DNA of 64,000 nucleotides. It comes from Phymatolithon calcareum. Lineage: Eukaryota > Rhodophyta > Florideophyceae > Hapalidiales. Positions 9,401 to 16,690 of this stretch are shown in pieces; position 1 is the first letter of the stretch; the number at the start of each line of letters is the position of its first letter. The notes under the pieces were generated by a model. The model was not told the DNA's origin. It searched no databases and worked only from the letters and a program-made list of their open reading frames with translations. The stretch spans positions 992,001-1,056,000 of the forward strand of contig OZ345367.1 in NCBI GenBank assembly GCA_977006965.1, in the 5' to 3' direction. The position numbers and the translations under genes were made by a program.

Positions 9401-11590
9401 ATTCGTCGACATTTCCGGCAACTTGGAAACGGTCAATCTTTCTATCCAGAGTCATCAATATGCGCGAACGTGCTGGATCAACTTGCTCGCATAAAAGAAA
9501 ATGAAGGCACTTTCGACGAGGCGGAGCAGCTTTATCGGGAAGGCTTGCGAATGAAGCGTGCGGTCCATGGAGAAGATAGCGTACATCCAGACATCGCGGT
9601 TTCGGTGGGCAATCTCGGCGGAGTGATGGAAGCTAAAGGGGTTTTGGACGAGGCGGAGCAGCTTTATCGGGAAAGCTTGCGAATGATGCGTGCGGTCCAT
9701 GGAGAAGATACCGTGCATCCAGGAATCGCGGCGTCGCTCCACCAGCTGGGCGGAGTGATGAAAGCTAAAGGGGTTTTGGACGAGGCGGAGCAGCTTTATC
9801 GGGAAAGCTTGCGAATGGAGCGTGCGGTCCATGGAGAAGATACCGTGCATCCAGGAATCGCGGCGTCGCTCCACCAGCTGGGCGGAGTAATGAAAGCTAA
9901 AGGGGTTTTGGACGAGGCGGAGCACCTTTATCGGGAAAGCTTGCGAATGAAGCGTGCGGTCCATGGAGAAGATACCGTGCATCCAGATATCGCGGCGTCG
10001 CTCCACCAGCTCGGCGGAGTGATGGAAGCTAAAGGGGTTTTGGACGAGGCGGAGCAGCTTTATCGGGAAAGCTTGCTAATGTATCGTGCGGTCCATGGAG
10101 AAGATACCGTGCATCCAGACATCGCGGTTTCGGTGGGCAATCTCGGCGGAGTGATGGAAGCTAAAGGGGTTTTGGACGAGGCGGAGCAGCTTTATCGGGA
10201 AAGCGTGCGAATGATGCGTGCGGTCCATGGAGAAGATAGCGTGCATCCAGGAATCGCGGCGTCGCTCCACCAGCTGGGCGGAGTGATGAAAGCTAAAGGG
10301 GTTTTGGACGAGGCGGAGCAGCTTTATCGGGAAAGCTTGCGAATGAAGCGTGCGGTCCATGGAGAAGATACCGTGCATCCAGATATCGCGGCGTCGCTCC
10401 ACCAGCTCGGCGGAGTGATGGAAGCTAAAGGGGTTTTGGACGGGGCGGAGCAGCTTTATCGGGAAAGCTTGCTAATGTATCGTGCGGTCCATGGAGAAGA
10501 TACCGTGCATCCAGACATCGCGGTTTCGGTGGGCAATCTCGGCGGAGTGATGGAAGCTAAAGGGGTTTTGGACGAGGCGGAGCAGCTTTATCGGGAAAGC
10601 TTGCGAATGATGCGTGCGGTCCATGGAGAAGATAGCGTGCATCCAGGAATCGCGGCGTCGCTCCACCAGCTCGGCGGAGTGATGGAAGCTAAAGGGGTTT
10701 TGGACGAGGCGGAGCAGCTTTATCGGGAAAGCTTGCGAATGGAGCGTGCGGTCCATGGAGAAGATACCGTGCATCCAGACATCGCGGTTTCGGTGGGCAA
10801 TCTCGGCGGAGTGATGGAAGCTAAAGGGGTTTTGGACGAGGCGGAGCAGCTTTGTCGGGAAAGCTTGCGAATGTATCGTGCGGTCCATGGAGAAGATACC
10901 GTGCATCCAGAAATCGCGGCGTCGCTCCACCAGCTGGGCGGAGTGATGAATGCTAAAGGGGTTTTGGACGAGGCAGAGCAGCTTTATCGGGAAAGCTTGC
11001 GAATGGAGCGTGCGGTCCATGGAGAAGATACCGTGCATCCAGACATCGCGGTTTCGGTGGGCAATCTCGGCGGAGTGATGGAAGCTAAAGGGGTTTTGGA
11101 CGAGGCGGAGCAGCTTTATCGGGAAAGCTTGCGAATGATGCGTGCGGTCCATGGAGAAGATAGCGTGCATCCAGGAATCGCGGCGTCGCTCCACCAGCTC
11201 GGCGGAGTGATGGAAGCTAAAGGGGTTTTGGACGAGGCGGAGCAGCTTTATCGGGAAAGCTTGCGAATGGAGCGTGCGGTCCATGGAGAAGATACCGTGC
11301 ATCCAGACATCGCGGTTTCGGTGGGCAATCTCGGCGGAGTGATGGAAGCTAAAGGGGTTTTGGACGAGGCGGAGCAGCTTTATCGGGAAAGCGTGCGAAT
11401 GAAGCGTGCGGTCCATGGAGAAGATACTGTGCATCCAGAAATCGCGGTGTCGCTCCACCAGCTGGGCGGAGTGATGGAAGCTAAAGGGGTTTTGGACGAG
11501 GCGGAGCAGCTTTATCGGGAAAGCTTGCTAATTGTTGACTTCTCAACTCTGCTGTTTAGTTTCGGCTATCCTACGGTCTCCTACTTATAG
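6458..11590 (+). CDS. NLR-like STAND protein: PH-like, helical bundle, NB-ARC, TPR array (3' end disrupted by Copia)
   Basis: The 1,710-aa frame starts at an ATG. Residues about 42-150 resemble a PH domain, ending in the helix SESERSDWISTLR with the conserved Trp140. Residues about 225-400 are helical and Ala-rich and may be a HeLo/4HB/RPW8-type bundle (inference). The NB-ARC ATPase follows: P-loop QYGGAGKT (447-454), Walker B MLCLDNADD (529-537), a sensor-type strand WVIVTSRR (557-564), GLAGLPLA (639-646) and an MHD-equivalent LHTM (784-787). From residue 1017 to the end runs an array of near-identical 44-aa TPR units. Known for the family: nucleotide-controlled oligomerisation after the repeats sense a ligand, often leading to cell death or immunity. 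Residues after 1691 (IVDFSTLLF...) are encoded by the inserted LTR, which supplies the stop. The pre-insertion frame continued at 16202-16370 and would have given about 1,747 aa. Confidence 0.85.
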   Translation: MNSSAHIPAMSPTPNVPENLFPKALVYQSEENARSTQANPRKAWLAFASALRWKYVKDAANLEAPLTLLDFRCDECLVLDRLPTDAAWKHVEDAVRPFQGNTDGGPALCVSGRLPSRIPVVRGRKTVVIVASSESERSDWISTLRVRIAPWKALMEIYRTLVSSRVSSGVPVLAIASVIHDQVASKRHLIMPPVSAAAGTSHCSGSGSGAPILRLANTLDSSSRIPEFVESVAIIVKVLRESVPNVAETAERVADVAKCVTVVGAAFQVVALGARLAHMVCEGARGRQILPRLHSELETLSVAASESAIAVLNPEAGIDDLRIEAIFKFQEECMQILEGIEDQLMRGKVWQAMSSSMVSDAESKVKSFHERLVTIRNAGDVAIVKVAVDEMKKEFDKNQTLGNVGSSGYNGDVLPMPSLSPYFVGRGKEREKLQKILQRFGSAAITQYGGAGKTQLMVSFAESARRNGLVPGGAFWVPVAGNEAQILSSVGDFAQRLGRVYLPESERSSVGPVIGALRRALGSVEGRWMLCLDNADDEEAAEVLREIAKLAEEQCGWVIVTSRRGDPMLWSGLAEGQMLKLSPLEEEDAMCVLLKFKNEESRTANSDTTIYSALERLKYEDSEEYRALIDLGGGKEIYGLAGLPLALVQAGSYIASAGITFAEYVEVYKKQWKNEDLSSVFRKAMKSYGVREEQRAIWTTWKVNMSKLDLLSRSVLRTVAMLGDRGIPEGLMKRVVMECSRDESMGESSNLPYFNIVKLELVNEASLLSMENESGTSRHTVFKLHTMIRLCVRTDAGTERRSCQRRALRAVHACVSQVLEEDGFNFNSLPGVYVETMRYLLPHAVSVVKEQMQVSRRIAMEMFATKSEPLANFAIDMLLSSGRAREADDLCSIVLPLVSWEDRKLDMRELASKLVFALTCVGTIEETKRQQDREKWFKYILLRSRARYAIGEFRDSENDARNALRKIQSGGQNWHTQPAVSIRRHFRQLGNGQSFYPESSICANVLDQLARIKENEGTFDEAEQLYREGLRMKRAVHGEDSVHPDIAVSVGNLGGVMEAKGVLDEAEQLYRESLRMMRAVHGEDTVHPGIAASLHQLGGVMKAKGVLDEAEQLYRESLRMERAVHGEDTVHPGIAASLHQLGGVMKAKGVLDEAEHLYRESLRMKRAVHGEDTVHPDIAASLHQLGGVMEAKGVLDEAEQLYRESLLMYRAVHGEDTVHPDIAVSVGNLGGVMEAKGVLDEAEQLYRESVRMMRAVHGEDSVHPGIAASLHQLGGVMKAKGVLDEAEQLYRESLRMKRAVHGEDTVHPDIAASLHQLGGVMEAKGVLDGAEQLYRESLLMYRAVHGEDTVHPDIAVSVGNLGGVMEAKGVLDEAEQLYRESLRMMRAVHGEDSVHPGIAASLHQLGGVMEAKGVLDEAEQLYRESLRMERAVHGEDTVHPDIAVSVGNLGGVMEAKGVLDEAEQLCRESLRMYRAVHGEDTVHPEIAASLHQLGGVMNAKGVLDEAEQLYRESLRMERAVHGEDTVHPDIAVSVGNLGGVMEAKGVLDEAEQLYRESLRMMRAVHGEDSVHPGIAASLHQLGGVMEAKGVLDEAEQLYRESLRMERAVHGEDTVHPDIAVSVGNLGGVMEAKGVLDEAEQLYRESVRMKRAVHGEDTVHPEIAVSLHQLGGVMEAKGVLDEAEQLYRESLLIVDFSTLLFSFGYPTVSYL
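9506..11530 (+). repeat. Tandem 132-bp repeats encoding TPR units (15 full plus one partial)
   Basis: Each 132-bp unit encodes 44 aa beginning GVLDEAEQLYRES and ending GGVMEAK, a kinesin-light-chain/TPR_10-like repeat. Units are almost identical at DNA level. They differ mainly at unit residue 17 (Lys, Met, Glu or Tyr after RM), at residue 29 (Asp, Gly or Glu), and by a swap between SLHQ and SVGN at 33-36. Units 4-6 and 7-9 share the same order of variants, so a 396-bp higher-order unit has been duplicated. Confidence 0.95.
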
Positions 11591-11792
11591 TGCGCGGCGC
11601 CCGGAGACACCGGGAATCACTCTAAGCACTCGGGATAGCTGGTGTGTTGCCGTTGGGTCCTGCGACTAGCTCCGTAGCGTTCTGTAAGCTACATACCGCA
11701 CGCGAGCTATCGCGAGTGTCAACGCATAGGATGTGGATCGATCGCAGTCCGCAGTTCGCGGATTAGGGCCTGAAATTAATGTGGATCTATCA
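11533..11792 (-). repeat. Copia 3' LTR (260 bp)
   Basis: On the plus strand it reads TGTTGACTTC...GGATCTATCA. It contains 48 bp (11739-11786) absent from the other LTR; the segment is flanked by direct repeats ATGTGGAT. On the element strand the LTR begins TGATAG, and its first three bases are the gag-pol stop codon. Confidence 0.93.
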
Positions 11793-14700
11793 CCCTCGGT
11801 CAGGCCCTGAGCCGTGAGTGCGGATGAGGAGTAGGTTTCGCTCGAAATTTGCGCGCGGTACGGGTTTTGCGAACATGTCCGCGATTTGGTATATGCCCGG
11901 TATGTGCTTGGTAACAATGTTGGAACGTTGGACTTGCTCTGTTACGTAGTGGGAGCGCGTGTCAATGTGCTTGGAGCGTGTTGTAGGGCCGTTCGCTACG
12001 GTCATTGCGATCGCTGCAGTGTTATCCATGTATAGTTTGGTAGGTCCCCTAACGGGGATGCGCCATTGGTTGCAGACTTGGCGCAGCCACGTTATCACCC
12101 TTGCCGTTTCAGATGCCGCCATGTACTCTGCTTCGGTAGACGATAAGGTGACTGACTTTTGCAGGGAGCTACGCCAATAAATCAGGTCACCTCCGTACTT
12201 TATGGCGATTCCAGTGCGTGAGTGCCTGGTGTCTTTGCAGTTTGCCCAGTCGCTGTCGGAGTATGCTGTGAGTTCTCCATCTGCATCACGGCGGTAGTGC
12301 AGTGTGGCGCCCCGTCGTCCGGCTAGGTAGCGGATAAGGTGCTTTAGTGCGGCTTTGTGGCGCGTTGAAGGGGAGTGGAGATGACGGGCGAGCTCGGCCG
12401 TGATATAGGATATTTCGTACACAACGGTGTCGGTGATGAAGCGTGCAAGGCCGAGGCCTTGGTGGTACTTCTCGGTGTCATCGGGGTCTAGCGCGGGTTC
12501 ATCTTCCCGCTTTGCTGTGAGGTCCGCTTTTTGATCGTATGGAAGCTTTGCTGCATTGCACTGCTCCATGCCAAAATCGGAGAGGAGCTGGTTAATATGC
12601 TTGCGGACAGAAAGTTTAATCCCGTTCGATGTTTTCTCAACCGCGATCCCCATGTGTTGGGATACCGGACGTTGCTCCGTTACGTCCCATTGGTCCCGGA
12701 GCTTCGCCACGATGCGGTCGAGAAGGGGTGTGGAGGCGCTTGTGACCAAGAAGTCATCAGTGTCTGCGAGCAGCCGGGCGATAGCGCCCGTGGTGGCATC
12801 CTCATAGAGGAAGGTGGCGGGCTCGGATTGAACCTGCTTCCAACCCCAGCTTTTGAGGCAATCGTTTCGGTGGCGCTCCCAAAGATAGCCTCCATCAGGG
12901 GAGCCCATTTGTGCTCGTTGAATTAGGACAAGTTTTCCTGGTGCTGTGAAAGTTCCGTTGGCGCGGCGCGGCTGGCGCATGGTGACCCGAAAACGTGTAT
13001 CGGCGGGAGCGCGTGGATAGGCCCCCGGGACGTCGACAGAACGAATATCCTCTCCGTTCAAGGCGGCGTAGGCATAGAGAAGCCGACGTGCAGTGTGCGA
13101 GGGCGACTGAGCAGCTGTGCGGAGGGGATCGAAGTGCTTTCCAGGCTTCATCAAGTCACCCCTGGCCGTGCAACGGGCGGAAAGGCCGCTGATGTAGCCG
13201 TCAGATCCCGTTTTGTAGCGGTAAGCCCAGTGTAATGGAATAGGTTCATCAGTTGGTAGGGCATCTACGAATGACCAGGCCCCGAGGCGTATACTGCGAA
13301 CGATGAAAGCGTCATGAGCTTCCGCCCATTCTCGGGGGTGCGGTCCACGCAGCGCATGTGTGATGGATCGTGGGTCTGGTGGTGGTCGGCCGCGTGGAGG
13401 AACAGTCTCTGAAGCGGCTGCAGACGGTCCGCGGAACCTAAGTGGAGGGCGTATGGTGCTTCTGGGTCGGAGCCTTGAGTGTATTTGCGTTGAATGCTCT
13501 GGTCCCGCGCTCCCCCGAGCACTCGGTTGTGCAGGATATATTTCTTTAGTGTTTGTGAGATCGATTTCCGTGGCTTGCCCGTCAGGAGATCCGTGAGCAA
13601 CGGCTGGATTCAACTTCGTTCTGCGCGGCACAAAATCTGCGACACGCGCGGTAGACAGTGCATTTGTTTTCGGATCGACTAACTCATATGTAGCCTCGTT
13701 TGGAGAGCAGAGATATCGTCGAAGAAGACCGCGAGCTTCGAGTGGGCGTAAGCCGCGTTTCTTGTTTGGGACAAAACCGTGGGTTCCAAAAGGAAGGAAG
13801 CGGTGAATTCGCGTTGGAATAGAGCGGAAGAGGATAGCAATGGGCGGCAGGAGATTATTCGCCTTGGGAATGAGGTTCAGCTTGTCGGCGCAGTCTCGAA
13901 TTGCGTGGCTCCAAAAACGCTGGGGAAGGCCACTGGCTTGTAACTGCGCTCTCGCGCACGCCTTGAGAACACCGATTGCCCTTTCAGCCTGGCCGTTCAT
14001 TTGTGGCGAGTTAGGGACGGCAGTTGTGATGATTGCGCCTGTAGAGTCTGCGAAACGACGTGGTGCACCAGATGACAGCCCCGGAGCTCGATCAGAGTGT
14101 ATGCGGAGTATTGGTCTGCGCGCTGCAAGCTGAAGTCGTCGGAATAAACGTACGAGCGCGGCACCCGCATCTGCTTTCGTTGCTGTGGGCAGTGCGCTTA
14201 TGTGGCCGGACGACTTGTCCACTGCGACTGTGAAGTACTTGTTGCCCTTTATACAGCGCGACAGCGGGCCTGCTGTATCGAGGCTGACTTTTCCCAGTGG
14301 GGGTAGAGTCGATTCTGAAGGACGGTGGGGCTGACGCGTGAGCTTGGCGCGGTTGCACGGCTCGCACGAGCCGGCTGCTTTCGAAGGGTTGAATATTGAC
14401 TCGAGAGTCGGGAAGGCCTGAACGAGCCTCTTGAGCGCGTCGGAGTGAACATGTCCAAATGTCTCGTGGAGCGTGGCAAGCTTTCCCGGAATCATGAAGC
14501 GGGGTTGCGGGGTGGTCATCATGGCACTGGGTGGAGGGGCGATGTCGAACTCATACACATGGTCGCGACATGTCCCGGTCGCGAAAGGGTTGGCGGGGTC
14601 CTTTGCCGCGCTGCGGAGGACGAAGAATCGGTTCTTTCGAATCAAGATATCGAACCGTTCGGCAAGTCGTGCGGCAGAAATAAGATCCCTGGTGAGGCTA

Positions 14701-15791
14701 GGCACGTGGAAGGCGTTGCGTAGGGTGATTGATCTGCGAGCAGTGCGCAATACGCTGTCACCCATAGCGCGTGCCTTCATAAAGGCCCCATTGGCAAGGC
14801 GTATTGGCTGGAAAACGCGTAGAATTTTGTTAAAAGCGTCTGCGCTGCGGAGACAGTGATGGGATGCTGCTGTATCGAGAACGGGAGGGCAAGAAGAGTA
14901 GGACTGATCGGTGTTTACCTCGCTAGCGTTCGAAAGAAGAGAGAGAATCGAGCCGGCTATTGAATTGAGCGCTGATGCACCTGCATCAGAGGAGGCTGCA
15001 GCTGCGGTCGGGCTTGCGGTGCGACCGTATGGGGGGCGACGCTTTCCGCCGCAGTCTTCGTGATTGTCCATCATGCAATGCATGCATTTGTAGTCTTTGA
15101 TTGAAGTGTCAAAGGGTTTTCTACCATACCTCTCCGGTCTGTCCTTGGCCTTGTCCTGACGTGCGTCGCGCTTGATTCGGGTGGCTGTGGATTTGTGGGT
15201 GAGCTCCAGGATTTTGGAAGTTAGTTCGTGGACTGTGTCCTGTGTGACGAGTTTAGCGGGCAAGAGCTCAAACTGAGACTTGAGGATGCGGGCTTCGACT
15301 GTGGACGGCAGGCCGGCTAGAAGGTCAGCGACCATTACTTCGGCCGAGGCTAAATAGTGGTCTGGATCGGCTTCCACGATTGCGGCGTGGCGAGCGTGGT
15401 GTTTGTTTACGTATTCCGATGGTGTTCGGCAGGAATCAAAAGGCTGCACGGCGTGACGGCGAGCCACTTTGAGGCCGTCTTTCTTGGGGACTATGGCGTT
15501 TAGAGCATTCCACACTTGGAGTGCGGTTTTTCCGCGCAGCTGGGGTAGGAATGAGGGGTGCGCAGTGAAAGCCAGAAAGGTCTTCAGTCGCGCTGCGAGT
15601 GCGATGTCTGTGTTATTTGCTGTCGCGGGTTCTTCTCGGAGTAGGTGCTGAGCACAATGGCCTTCGGCCATAGCTTCCGCAAGGAAGCTCCATTGGGGAA
15701 AGTTGGTGCCGTCGGGTTGAAGTATAGGCATTCCAGTTCGATCCCACTGACGAGAGTAGGCGTGAGTGGATGGGTTCATTGGGTCCCCCAT
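11790..15791 (-). CDS. Copia gag-pol polyprotein
   Basis: The single frame is about 1,333 aa from its first ATG; the open frame extends some 170 bp further upstream without an ATG, with a GTG at 15869. Domains in order: a UBN2-type gag; a variant zinc knuckle CMHCMMDNHEDC; an aspartic protease with VLDTAAS; a GAG-pre-integrase with HETFGHVHSDALKRL; an integrase core with SLDTAGP, HSDRAPG and NGQAERAIG supplying D, D and E; reverse transcriptase with SVDVPGAY and the catalytic motif ADTDDFLV (the usual YVDD region); and RNase H with AYSDSDWANCKDTR, STEAEYMA and MDNTAAIA. No frameshift separates gag from pol. The stop codon is the first triplet of the 3' LTR. It looks competent to transpose. 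Confidence 0.95.
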   Translation of the reverse strand: MGDPMNPSTHAYSRQWDRTGMPILQPDGTNFPQWSFLAEAMAEGHCAQHLLREEPATANNTDIALAARLKTFLAFTAHPSFLPQLRGKTALQVWNALNAIVPKKDGLKVARRHAVQPFDSCRTPSEYVNKHHARHAAIVEADPDHYLASAEVMVADLLAGLPSTVEARILKSQFELLPAKLVTQDTVHELTSKILELTHKSTATRIKRDARQDKAKDRPERYGRKPFDTSIKDYKCMHCMMDNHEDCGGKRRPPYGRTASPTAAAASSDAGASALNSIAGSILSLLSNASEVNTDQSYSSCPPVLDTAASHHCLRSADAFNKILRVFQPIRLANGAFMKARAMGDSVLRTARRSITLRNAFHVPSLTRDLISAARLAERFDILIRKNRFFVLRSAAKDPANPFATGTCRDHVYEFDIAPPPSAMMTTPQPRFMIPGKLATLHETFGHVHSDALKRLVQAFPTLESIFNPSKAAGSCEPCNRAKLTRQPHRPSESTLPPLGKVSLDTAGPLSRCIKGNKYFTVAVDKSSGHISALPTATKADAGAALVRLFRRLQLAARRPILRIHSDRAPGLSSGAPRRFADSTGAIITTAVPNSPQMNGQAERAIGVLKACARAQLQASGLPQRFWSHAIRDCADKLNLIPKANNLLPPIAILFRSIPTRIHRFLPFGTHGFVPNKKRGLRPLEARGLLRRYLCSPNEATYELVDPKTNALSTARVADFVPRRTKLNPAVAHGSPDGQATEIDLTNTKEIYPAQPSARGSAGPEHSTQIHSRLRPRSTIRPPLRFRGPSAAASETVPPRGRPPPDPRSITHALRGPHPREWAEAHDAFIVRSIRLGAWSFVDALPTDEPIPLHWAYRYKTGSDGYISGLSARCTARGDLMKPGKHFDPLRTAAQSPSHTARRLLYAYAALNGEDIRSVDVPGAYPRAPADTRFRVTMRQPRRANGTFTAPGKLVLIQRAQMGSPDGGYLWERHRNDCLKSWGWKQVQSEPATFLYEDATTGAIARLLADTDDFLVTSASTPLLDRIVAKLRDQWDVTEQRPVSQHMGIAVEKTSNGIKLSVRKHINQLLSDFGMEQCNAAKLPYDQKADLTAKREDEPALDPDDTEKYHQGLGLARFITDTVVYEISYITAELARHLHSPSTRHKAALKHLIRYLAGRRGATLHYRRDADGELTAYSDSDWANCKDTRHSRTGIAIKYGGDLIYWRSSLQKSVTLSSTEAEYMAASETARVITWLRQVCNQWRIPVRGPTKLYMDNTAAIAMTVANGPTTRSKHIDTRSHYVTEQVQRSNIVTKHIPGIYQIADMFAKPVPRANFERNLLLIRTHGSGPDRG

Positions 15792-15973
15792 CGCGAACGG
15801 ATGGCGGGTGGATGTGGTAGATGATTCCGTGGAGGATGGAGCGGTTGATGAGTCAGAGTCGGTTGGCACCTCGCGGTAGTTAGGTGGTGATTGGCTAGGG
15901 TGGTGCAGAGGCCGCCCTAGTGGGTTGGGAGGGTTAGAAGTCGTGTTGGGTGAGAGTTTTGGTTACTCACAAA

Positions 15974-15984
15974 GGCCCATAACC
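15974..15984 (-). other. Copia primer-binding site (half-tRNA iMet type)
   Basis: Directly beside the 5' LTR, the element strand reads GGTTATGGGCC. This is complementary to GGCCCAUAACC, the anticodon region of eukaryotic initiator tRNA-Met. Known: Drosophila copia and yeast Ty5 are primed by such an internal tRNA fragment rather than the 3' CCA end. The 11-nt match and its position abutting the LTR are seen directly; use as primer is inferred. Confidence 0.75.
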
Positions 15985-16196
15985 TGTTGACTTCTCAACT
16001 CTGCTGTTTAGTTTCGGCTATCCTACGGTCTCCTACTTATAGTGCGCGGCGCCCGGAGACACCGGGAATCACTCTAAGCACTCGGGATAGCTGGTGTGTT
16101 GCCGTTGGGTCCTGCGACTAGCTCCGTAGCGTTCTGTAAGCTACATACCGCACGCGAGCTATCGCGAGTGTCAACGCATAGGATGTGGATCTATCA
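15985..16196 (-). repeat. Copia 5' LTR (212 bp)
   Basis: Identical by eye to the 3' LTR except that it lacks the 48-bp segment between two ATGTGGAT copies. It ends next to the second CTAAT target duplication. Confidence 0.93.
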
Positions 16197-16690
16197 CTAA
16201 TGTATCGTGCGGTCCATGGAGAAGATACCGTGCATCCAGATATCGCCGCGTCGCTCCACCAGCTCGGCGGAGTGATGGAAGCTAAAGGGGTTTTGGACGA
16301 GGCGGAGCAGCTTTATCGGGAAAGCTTGCGAATGGAGCGTGCGGTCCATGGAGAAGATGCCGTGAATTGAGGAATCGCGGTTTCGGTGGGCAATCTCGGT
16401 GTAGTGATGGAATCTAAAGGCTTTTTGGACTAGGCGGAGGTGCTGTTTCGCGAAAGCCTCGGAATTCTGCTTGTCGTTCATGGAGAAGATACCGTGAATC
16501 GAGACATCGCGGTTTCGCTGGGCAAACTCGGCTGGGTGATGAGAGCGAAAGGCTTTTTGGACGAGGCGGAGGAGTTTTACGGCGAACGTCAGCGCATGAA
16601 GAATGCCGTCCATGGATAAGATGCTGTGAATCTAGAAATCGCTGCATTGTTGCACCAGCTGGGCCGAGTGGGCAAACTAAATCCGTTTTG
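16197..16690 (+). pseudogene. Severed and decayed 3' end of the NLR-like TPR array
   Basis: The TPR frame resumes exactly where the Copia target site ended, in the middle of unit 16 (MYRAVHGEDTVHPDIAASLH). It runs through part of unit 17 to a stop at 16368-16370. Beyond it about two to three further repeat units are recognisable (LDEAEEFYGERQR-like, NAVHG), but they contain stops and have diverged. The array had therefore already been shortened by mutation before the retrotransposon arrived. Confidence 0.85.

Larger units (their letters stand above)
11533..16196 (-). mobile_element. Intact Ty1/Copia LTR retrotransposon inserted in the TPR array
   Basis: The 4,664-bp element has LTRs bounded by TG...CA and a perfect 5-bp target duplication CTAAT (11528-11532 and 16197-16201). 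It lies antisense to the NLR-like gene and carries one uninterrupted gag-pol frame. Apart from a 48-bp length difference, the two LTRs look identical by eye, indicating a recent insertion. The primer-binding site matches the anticodon region of initiator tRNA-Met, as in elements primed by a half-tRNA. Confidence 0.95.

Noticed and set aside
9455-11458. Long minus-strand frames antisense to the TPR array, with repeated text such as MHGIFSMDRTLHSQAFPIKL
   Set aside because: They are shadows created by the 132-bp periodicity of the TPR units and carry no independent domain signal.
9506-11530. Considered as a CRISPR-like or satellite array
   Set aside because: The repeat is a multiple of three (132 bp), in frame and encodes TPR helices; there are no spacers.
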